Origin: Candidatus Obscuribacterales bacterium
GTDB lineage: Bacteria > Cyanobacteriota > Vampirovibrionia > Obscuribacterales > Obscuribacteraceae
Direction of reading: 5' to 3'
NCBI GenBank assembly: GCA_021732245.1
Contig: JAKFVJ010000519.1
Coordinates: forward strand, 1 to 7,149
Length of the DNA stretch: 7,149 bases
The notes beneath the pieces were generated by a model that was not told the DNA's origin, made no database searches, and saw only the letters and a list, made by a program, of their open reading frames with translations. The position numbers were made by a program, and so were the translations under genes. Below are positions 1 to 3,865 of this stretch, piece by piece. Each line of letters starts with the position of its first letter. The stretch's first letter is position 1.

Positions 1-109
1 TCGGCGCACGCAATGACGTACTGTTAAATGGCGTGTATTGCGAATATTGCGCATAAGCAGGCATGGCCGAACCAATTACAGCTATCGCTAATAATGCAAT
101 TTTCTTCAT
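1..109 (-). CDS. Secreted/periplasmic protein of unknown function, N-terminal fragment
   Basis: Only the first 36 codons lie in the window; the gene runs off the left edge. The minus-strand ATG at 109-107 is preceded by a purine-rich GGAGTGAGGT ribosome binding site. The N-terminus is a textbook Sec signal peptide: MKK, a hydrophobic core (IALLAIAVIGSAM), then PAYA|QYSQY with an AxA-type signal peptidase I site after residue 20. The mature part that is visible is rich in Gln, Tyr, Ser and Thr and gives no family match that I recognise. It is divergent from the symporter gene at 269. The signal peptide makes a real gene likely even though only a fragment is present. Function is unknown. Confidence 0.75.
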   Translation of the reverse strand, partial: MKKIALLAIAVIGSAMPAYAQYSQYTPFNSTSLRAP

Positions 110-136
110 AACCTCACTCCTAATTGAACCTCTCAC

Positions 137-185
137 AAGTTAGTAGAAGTCGGACGCGGCAGAATGTTCCCCGACCTATTAACTT
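137..185 (+). other. Large imperfect hairpin in the divergent intergenic region
   Basis: Arms 137-146 (AAGTTAGTAG) and 176-185 (CTATTAACTT) pair over ten positions with one G-U wobble when read as plus-strand RNA. After a two-base bulge (147-148), 149-153 (GTCGG) pairs with 171-175 (CCGAC), leaving a 17-base loop. No T-run follows on either strand, so it is not an obvious intrinsic terminator. It lies between two divergent starts (109 and 269), so it could sit in the 5' leader of the secreted-protein gene or upstream of the symporter. Role unknown. Confidence 0.4.
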
Positions 186-256
186 CTCCTAAATTTGCGC
201 GCTAGATGAAATTCTCACGAACAATCTATATATGATCAACGGATACGAAATCCGGC

Positions 257-262
257 AGGAGA
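257..262 (+). promoter_or_regulatory. Ribosome binding site fixing the symporter GTG start
   Basis: AGGAGA lies six bases before the GTG at 269. The only nearby upstream ATG (232-234) is out of frame. This supports GTG at 269 as the true start. Confidence 0.75.
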
Positions 263-268
263 CAACCC

Positions 269-1876
269 GTGAATATTGGGGTTCTTGATTACTTAATCAT
301 TGGCATCTACTTTGTCTTTGTATTAGGGATAGGCTATGCACTCAAAAAGCAGATGGTCCACAGTGAGGACTTCTTTTTATCAGGCCGCTCCATTCCAAGC
401 TGGATAACTGGGCTCGCTTTTATTTCCGCCAACTTAGGCGCCATTGAAGTAATGGGCATGGCGGCCAACGGTGCCGAGTACGGAATTATGACCACCCACT
501 TTTATTGGGTAGGTGCCATTCCAGCTATGGTTTTCCTGGCTGTATTTATGATGCCTTTTTACTACGGCTCGCGTATTCGCAGCGTACCCGAATATCTAAA
601 ACTTCGTTTCAATGAACCCACGCGCGCATTCAATGCACTTTCGTTTGCCGTCATGACAGTGTTCATGTCCGGCATCAACATGTACGCTATGGCATTAGTA
701 TTCAAACTACTTTTGAATTGGTCGATGACTGCATCAATTCTCGTCTCCGCCGCAGTTGTTCTTGCCTATACAATTCTCGGTGGTCTAACATCATCTATCT
801 ACAACGAGGTCTTGCAGTTCTTCCTCGTTCTTTTCGGACTTCTTCCTCTGCCGTTAATTGCTTTGGCAAATATTGGCGGATGGGACGCCATGATGCAAAA
901 ACTACCACCCGGCTTTGGTCACATGTGGGCACAAACAGCCACTGCCAACAATCCAATGGGAGTTGACTGGATAGGCATTGTTTCGGGACTTGGCTTTGTA
1001 TTGTCGTTCGGCTACTGGTGTACAGACTTCCTTGTAATTCAGCGCGCTTTTGCTGCGAAGAATCTAAACGCTGCCCAGCGCACGCCCTTAATTGCCGCAT
1101 TTCCAAAAATCTTTTTCCCGGCAATCACTATATTGCCAGGCATGTTGGCTTTGCTTGTGATACCACAATTAGGCAGCAACACAACAAACTATTCGTATAA
1201 CATGACGATGCCGCTTCTATTAGCCAAGTACTATCCGTCCGGCATGTTGGGTATCGGACTTACCGCCATGCTCGCTAGCTTCATGTCAGGAATGGCCGGC
1301 AACATCACCGCCTTCAACACTGTCTGGACTTACGATATTTACCAAAGCTACATTGCACCGAACAAAAGCGATGATCATTACTTGTGGATCGGACGTGCTG
1401 CTACTGCAATAGGCATAGTGGTTAGTGTTCTTACAGCTTACTTAGTCATGGGCTTTCCCAGCATCATGGACTACATGCAGATGATCTTCTCATTCTTCAA
1501 CGCGCCACTGTTCGCCACATTCCTTTTAGGCATGTTCTGGAAACGAGCAACTCCTTGGGCAGCATTTTGGGGACTAGTTGCCGGCACAACTGGAGCAATC
1601 ATTCACTGGTACATTACATACATCGGATTACACACGTATCCATCCGTAATGGCCGGTAATTTCTGGCGCTCGACTTACGCCTGGCTGATTTGCTTCATCA
1701 TCACGATTGTCTTGTCTTTCTTCACCAAACCAAAACCTCTAGATCAATTGAAAGGTCTAGTTTGGGGCGTAACTGATGCAGTTATTGCTGAACCACTGCC
1801 GTGGTACAAACAACCGAAAATACTTGCCGCAATAGTGCTGACTGCCACCATTGCCCTCAACATTTACTTCTTCTAA
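269..1876 (+). CDS. Sodium/solute symporter, SSS (SLC5-like) family
   Basis: A 535-residue multi-pass inner-membrane protein that should couple inward sodium flow to uptake of an organic solute. Family marks are DFFLSGRSIPSW (34-45), the SSS signature GGLTSSIYNEVLQ (171-183) and the helix with ASFMSGMAGNITAFN ending in TYDIYQ (336-359). That helix corresponds to the Na2-site helix of vSGLT/SGLT1. Two of the three serines are kept (S337, S340), but the third is G341. About 13-14 hydrophobic segments are visible, including a final one at 516-534, and the length is normal for the family. The start is GTG behind AGGAGA. The next gene follows after 12 bases and is probably co-transcribed. The substrate cannot be read from the sequence; a sugar-type substrate is only a guess from resemblance to SGLT-like members. 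Confidence 0.92.
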   Translation: MNIGVLDYLIIGIYFVFVLGIGYALKKQMVHSEDFFLSGRSIPSWITGLAFISANLGAIEVMGMAANGAEYGIMTTHFYWVGAIPAMVFLAVFMMPFYYGSRIRSVPEYLKLRFNEPTRAFNALSFAVMTVFMSGINMYAMALVFKLLLNWSMTASILVSAAVVLAYTILGGLTSSIYNEVLQFFLVLFGLLPLPLIALANIGGWDAMMQKLPPGFGHMWAQTATANNPMGVDWIGIVSGLGFVLSFGYWCTDFLVIQRAFAAKNLNAAQRTPLIAAFPKIFFPAITILPGMLALLVIPQLGSNTTNYSYNMTMPLLLAKYYPSGMLGIGLTAMLASFMSGMAGNITAFNTVWTYDIYQSYIAPNKSDDHYLWIGRAATAIGIVVSVLTAYLVMGFPSIMDYMQMIFSFFNAPLFATFLLGMFWKRATPWAAFWGLVAGTTGAIIHWYITYIGLHTYPSVMAGNFWRSTYAWLICFIITIVLSFFTKPKPLDQLKGLVWGVTDAVIAEPLPWYKQPKILAAIVLTATIALNIYFF

Positions 1877-1888
1877 AAGGAGCCAACA

Positions 1889-2089
1889 ATGCTTGATCTA
1901 CGATTAATAATTGGCGCCATCTTCATAATCTTTGGCACGTTGCTAGTCATCTTCGGATACGCGAGCCCAACGACTACTGAAATCGGCGCGAACGCCATCA
2001 ACCTAAACATCACCTGGGGCTCAGTCATGGGTCTATTCGGAATTGTGATGTGCATGCTTGCGAAAATCAAGCCTGATTCTTCGAATTAA
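1889..2089 (+). CDS. Small two-helix membrane protein, probable symporter companion
   Basis: A 66-residue protein starting MLDLRL, with two hydrophobic helices (about 6-24 and 42-58), a short polar connector (PTTTEIGANAINLN) and a charged tail (KIKPDSSN). It has its own strong ribosome binding site, AAGGAG at 1877-1882, six bases before the ATG. It begins 12 bases after the symporter stop, on the same strand. From general knowledge, short proteins of this type are often found directly downstream of SSS symporters, so an accessory or stabilising role in the membrane is a reasonable inference. No catalytic motif is visible, and the biochemical function is not established here. Confidence 0.8.
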   Translation: MLDLRLIIGAIFIIFGTLLVIFGYASPTTTEIGANAINLNITWGSVMGLFGIVMCMLAKIKPDSSN

Positions 2090-2111
2090 GAAGCTGCTGC
2101 GAAGCCAATTC

Positions 2112-2429
2112 CTAAGTCAAAACCTCCAAGCCATGTTTTTGGACAACATTTAAGAGCTTCAATCCCATGCCACTGGGTTGTTTCTCACCGGTTTCCCATT
2201 TCTGTATTGTGCTTTCGCTTGTGTTCAAATAGTGGGCAAAAACCGGTTGGCTTACATGAGCACTCTCACGAATCCTCTTAATATCCCTCGGCTTAAGCGA
2301 TTTTGGTGTATCAATGCATAGCTCATCAAAGTCACGCATCGTTGCTTTATCGATGGTCCCTGACCTTTCCATGCCAGAAACAGCGCTATGAACAGCTTCA
2401 AAGGCTTTACTTTTAAATTTCTTTGGCAT
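2112..2429 (-). CDS. higA: HigA-type antitoxin, XRE/Cro helix-turn-helix protein
   Basis: A 105-residue DNA-binding protein. The N-terminal half (1-45) is the usual toxin-binding extension. Residues about 46-100 form a Cro/CI-like helix-turn-helix: RDIKRIRESAHVSQPVFAHYL, then the recognition helix with SESTIQKWETGEKQPSG. This layout (short N-terminal arm, C-terminal HTH, KWETG motif) is typical of antitoxins paired with RelE-type toxins of the HigB-2 kind. It should neutralise the upstream toxin and repress their shared promoter. The ATG at 2429 has GGAG at 2440-2437, seven bases upstream and inside the toxin gene. The gene overlaps the toxin end by 17 bases, which favours coupled translation. 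The symbol follows the family and is not proof of orthology to one named locus. Confidence 0.88.
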   Translation of the reverse strand: MPKKFKSKAFEAVHSAVSGMERSGTIDKATMRDFDELCIDTPKSLKPRDIKRIRESAHVSQPVFAHYLNTSESTIQKWETGEKQPSGMGLKLLNVVQKHGLEVLT

Positions 2430-2799
2430 GGCAAATCTCCACTAATTCTTTGTCCATCAATTCCCTTTTTAGATCAGCTTCTGTTTTCTTTGCATAAAGC
2501 CCGGCAAGTTTTCGGAATGCTTCAAGCTCATCATCTTCTATATTGTCACGATCTTTTTTGGCAAACAGGTAGGCATAGACCCAGTGCTTTCTACCTTTAG
2601 CCAATACGATGCTACGGTACAAATTCTTTTGAATTCGTTTTTTAAACACACCACCACCAAGGTCGTCAGCTTGTCCCTTCACAACTTCTTGTATTGCTTT
2701 GCAAAGCTCAGCATCTTTGATATGGGCTTTTCTAGCTGCTGCAGCAAACCATTTAGTTTTGAAAATTCGAGTACTAACTGTTGTCGATTCTAGCGTCAT
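2413..2799 (-). CDS. higB: RelE/HigB-2-type toxin (putative ribosome-dependent mRNA interferase)
   Basis: A 128-residue basic protein matching the RelE-like family also known as DUF1044. Seen features are RIFKTKWFAAAARK (11-24), the conserved DLGGGVFKKRI segment (46-56), YRSIVLAKG (61-69), and FAKKDRDNIEDDEL with the following helix (79-100). The C-terminal helical tail ends VEICHAKEI and overlaps the antitoxin start. Family members are thought to cleave mRNA at the ribosome and inhibit growth until the antitoxin binds them. The ATG at 2799 is the only usable in-frame start before the conserved region, but it lies only three bases after the promoter -10 hexamer and has no Shine-Dalgarno site. 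The mRNA would therefore be leaderless, or translation starts at a non-standard codon. The toxin precedes the antitoxin, as in HigBA systems. Confidence 0.88.
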   Translation of the reverse strand: MTLESTTVSTRIFKTKWFAAAARKAHIKDAELCKAIQEVVKGQADDLGGGVFKKRIQKNLYRSIVLAKGRKHWVYAYLFAKKDRDNIEDDELEAFRKLAGLYAKKTEADLKRELMDKELVEICHAKEI

Positions 2800-2802
2800 A
2801 CA

Positions 2803-2831
2803 AGTATACCACCCAGTGGTAGGGTTGTCAA
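2803..2831 (-). promoter_or_regulatory. Near-consensus sigma-70 promoter of the higBA operon
   Basis: On the minus strand, a perfect -35 TTGACA (2831-2826), a 17-base spacer (2825-2809) and a -10 TATACT (2808-2803, five of six matches to TATAAT) lie directly before the toxin ATG. This is the best sigma-70 promoter in the window. The expected transcription start, about seven bases past the -10, is the A at 2796, which is inside or just past the start codon at 2799-2797. Confidence 0.85.
2807..2821. promoter_or_regulatory. Palindromic operator overlapping the higBA promoter
   Basis: A perfect inverted repeat, TACCAC-CCA-GTGGTA, covers most of the spacer and two bases of the -10 hexamer. Occupancy would block RNA polymerase. 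Its place and symmetry fit a dimeric HTH antitoxin (HigA) repressing its own operon, the usual arrangement in type II toxin-antitoxin systems. Binding by HigA is inferred. Confidence 0.7.
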
Positions 2832-2857
2832 CCCCACCTCAGTCTCTACATTCTATT

Positions 2858-2901
2858 GACGGAAAAGGTGTGCAAAAAGTTCAAATCGAAGTGGTTAATT
2901 C
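2858..2901 (-). repeat. 44-bp direct repeat, left copy, with ECF-like promoter motif
   Basis: This matches 3796-3838 in the same orientation with four mismatches and one single-base gap. The core GACGGAAAAGG/GTGCAAAAAGTTCAA is nearly identical. Read on the minus strand it gives GAAC (2882-2879), exactly 17 bases, and CGTC (2861-2858), the layout of many ECF-sigma promoters. It lies 59 bases before the higB start and 26 bases before the higBA -35. On its other side it abuts the start of the argH remnant. Confidence 0.75.
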
Positions 2902-3181
2902 TACTGTCATGAATCTTGCAGTCCGGGATTCTGAGTTAATGGCTACCGATCTTGTTGAGTATCTTGTTCTAAAAGGACCGCCATTTAGAACCGCTCACGA
3001 GACAATTGCGCAACTTGTGCAGTATGCACGGGACAATGGCAAAGATCTAAAGGATCTTGAACTATCAGAATACGTCTTTCATTCACCAAGCTTTGCAGAT
3101 GACGTATACAGCAATCTTGATCCCTGCCAATCCGTCAAAAGAAAAACGTCTGCCGACAGAATAGGAATTTCAAGTGTATAA
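2902..3181 (+). pseudogene. argH: argH remnant: C-terminal end of argininosuccinate lyase
   Basis: The reading frame ending at TAA 3179-3181 encodes about 92 residues that match the extreme C-terminal domain of argininosuccinate lyase. Marks are AVRDSELMATDLVEYLV, GPPFRTAHETIAQLV, GKDLKDLELSEY, FADDVYSNLDP and the terminal SVKRKTSADRIG, which correspond to the family's ATDLADYLV, GVPFREAHE, DVYE.LDP and R.S.GGT segments. A complete ArgH is about 460 residues, so roughly four fifths, including all catalytic parts, is missing. The similarity begins where the 44-bp repeat ends. The first ATG in frame (2909) has no ribosome binding site. The reading frame is intact to its natural stop, so the truncation may be recent. 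It is most likely a non-functional fragment left by a rearrangement; a complete argH may exist elsewhere. Confidence 0.8.
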
Positions 3182-3186
3182 AAACC

Positions 3187-3462
3187 CTACGTACCAGTTT
3201 TCTCTGAGAGCAACTTATCAATCTTATGTTCGATTACATCTAATTGACTCCTCTTTCGCGTGCTCCTTGTTTCCTGAGCAACACGCTCGCTTACCCATTG
3301 TCGAATCATTGGTCCAAGAGGTAGTTTACGCTCTTTAGCCAGATCAAGAACCGCCGACATCAACTCAGGCTCGACGCGAAATTCTATCTTGCCACGCTCC
3401 AAAATTCGCTGTCGCGCTTCTTGCTGTATTTTTTTCATCTTTGCTAAGTCTTCTGCCTTCAT
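3187..3462 (-). CDS. Putative antitoxin, ribbon-helix-helix-like protein
   Basis: A 91-residue highly charged protein. The middle resembles a ribbon-helix-helix DNA-binding fold: a short strand (KIEFRV, 25-30), helix one (PELMSAVLDLAKERK, 32-46) and helix two (LGPMIRQWVSERVAQE, 49-64). A basic linker (TRSTRKRSQ) and a C-terminal helix (LDVIEHKIDKLLSE) follow. The N-terminal 20 residues are also helical and charged. The ATG at 3462 overlaps the upstream gene stop as ATGA, and AGG at 3472-3470 lies seven bases upstream. The pairing with a small upstream gene and the RHH-like fold suggest the antitoxin and autorepressor of a type II module, as in BrnTA. I do not recognise the exact family. Confidence 0.68.
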   Translation of the reverse strand: MKAEDLAKMKKIQQEARQRILERGKIEFRVEPELMSAVLDLAKERKLPLGPMIRQWVSERVAQETRSTRKRSQLDVIEHKIDKLLSEKTGT

Positions 3463-3710
3463 AACCCTACCTGCTTTCTAGAATAAGCTGTAGCTTCCTG
3501 ACCGTGGAAAGCCCAATCGTCTTGTCCTTCCGAACATAATTCAATGCCGACTTCCCACAACCGGACTCCTTGCTTATCCCAGCCGACGTACATAACTTGT
3601 CTATGTCCGCGCTCACTGTCATGCAATTGGTACCATAAATCGTAATCAATGACATGCTCTGCAATTTCCTCTGTACAACCGTGGTCATAAAAACTGTTTC
3701 TATATCTCAT
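3459..3710 (-). CDS. Small BrnT-like protein, putative toxin
   Basis: An 83-residue protein. The pattern SERGHRQVMYVGWDKQGVRLWEVGIEL (paired beta-strands around GWD.QG) followed by DWAFHGQEATAYSRKQ (a helix with a conserved-looking HG..AT motif) is reminiscent of the strand-strand-helix layout and C-terminal AT..E/SR segment of BrnT-type RNase toxins. The match is by eye and weak. The start at ATG 3710 is supported by GGAG at 3721-3718, seven bases upstream. The stop overlaps the next ATG by four bases, so the pair is translationally coupled and toxin-first. Alternatives are another RelE-superfamily toxin or an unrelated conserved small protein. Confidence 0.6.
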   Translation of the reverse strand: MRYRNSFYDHGCTEEIAEHVIDYDLWYQLHDSERGHRQVMYVGWDKQGVRLWEVGIELCSEGQDDWAFHGQEATAYSRKQVGL

Positions 3711-3721
3711 CTTACCACTCC

Positions 3722-3743
3722 GTCCGACAACTGTCTGACAACC
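3722..3743 (-). repeat. Tandem 11-bp near-repeat upstream of the BrnT-like gene
   Basis: Read on the minus strand, TTGTCAGACAG is followed at once by TTGTCGGACGG, two differences in eleven bases. The first unit contains the small palindrome TGTCAGACA. It ends next to the ribosome binding site of the BrnT-like gene, so it is a candidate operator for the downstream RHH protein. No binding is shown by sequence alone. Confidence 0.4.
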
Positions 3744-3784
3744 AAGGATGAGCCAACGGAAATTTAATCCGCTGCAAATCTGCG

Positions 3785-3813
3785 TCTATATGTAAGACGG
3801 AAAAGGGGTGCAA
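3785..3813 (-). promoter_or_regulatory. Possible sigma-70 promoter for the second TA-like operon
   Basis: On the minus strand, TTGCAC (3813-3808), a 17-base spacer and TATAGA (3790-3785) lie upstream of the gene starting at 3710. Both hexamers match consensus at four of six positions. It overlaps the repeat copy and its ECF-like motif, so only one of the two readings may be functional. Confidence 0.4.
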
Positions 3814-3838
3814 AAAGTTCAAGCCAAGTGATTAATTC
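3796..3838 (-). repeat. 43-bp direct repeat, right copy, with ECF-like promoter motif
   Basis: This is the second copy of the element at 2858-2901. The GAAC (3820-3817), 17-base spacer and CGTC (3799-3796) arrangement is conserved on the minus strand, and the AAGTG.TTAATTC side arm is shared too. It lies 85 bases before the BrnT-like start. On its right it is followed within nine bases by the palindromic hairpin at 3847. Confidence 0.75.
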
Positions 3839-3846
3839 AGCGACAA

Positions 3847-3865
3847 GGGCGCATGCAATGCGCCC
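3847..3865 (-). terminator. Perfect hairpin after the permease gene; terminator or REP-like repeat
   Basis: GGGCGCAT-GCA-ATGCGCCC forms an eight-base-pair perfect GC-rich stem with a three-base loop, starting at the base after the permease stop codon (3868-3866). Read in the operon direction, the bases after it are TTGTCGCTG, a poor T-tract, so intrinsic termination would be weak. The stem with its flanking CTACG also looks like a dispersed REP-type palindrome, which would mean the stop codon is supplied by the repeat edge. Confidence 0.6.

Noticed and set aside
191..234. Plus-strand sigma-70 promoter using the TATATAT at 227-233
   Set aside because: No acceptable -35 hexamer lies 16-18 bases upstream, so the AT-rich run alone is not enough.
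795..1124. Minus-strand open frame inside the symporter gene
   Set aside because: It is antisense to conserved symporter helices, with a Cys/Arg/Gln-rich shadow composition.
2076..2111. Intrinsic terminator between the small membrane protein and higA
   Set aside because: Only a four-base CTTC/GAAG stem with an AT-rich loop and no T-run is present.
2699..2901. Plus-strand frame extending argH leftwards across the toxin gene
   Set aside because: Residues encoded before about 2902 show no ArgH similarity and run antisense to the well-supported higB. The open frame there is chance.
2858..3838. Insertion sequence or integron cassette bounded by the direct repeats
   Set aside because: No transposase, integrase, terminal inverted repeats or attC-like fold was seen. 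Only a repeat-flanked segment can be claimed.
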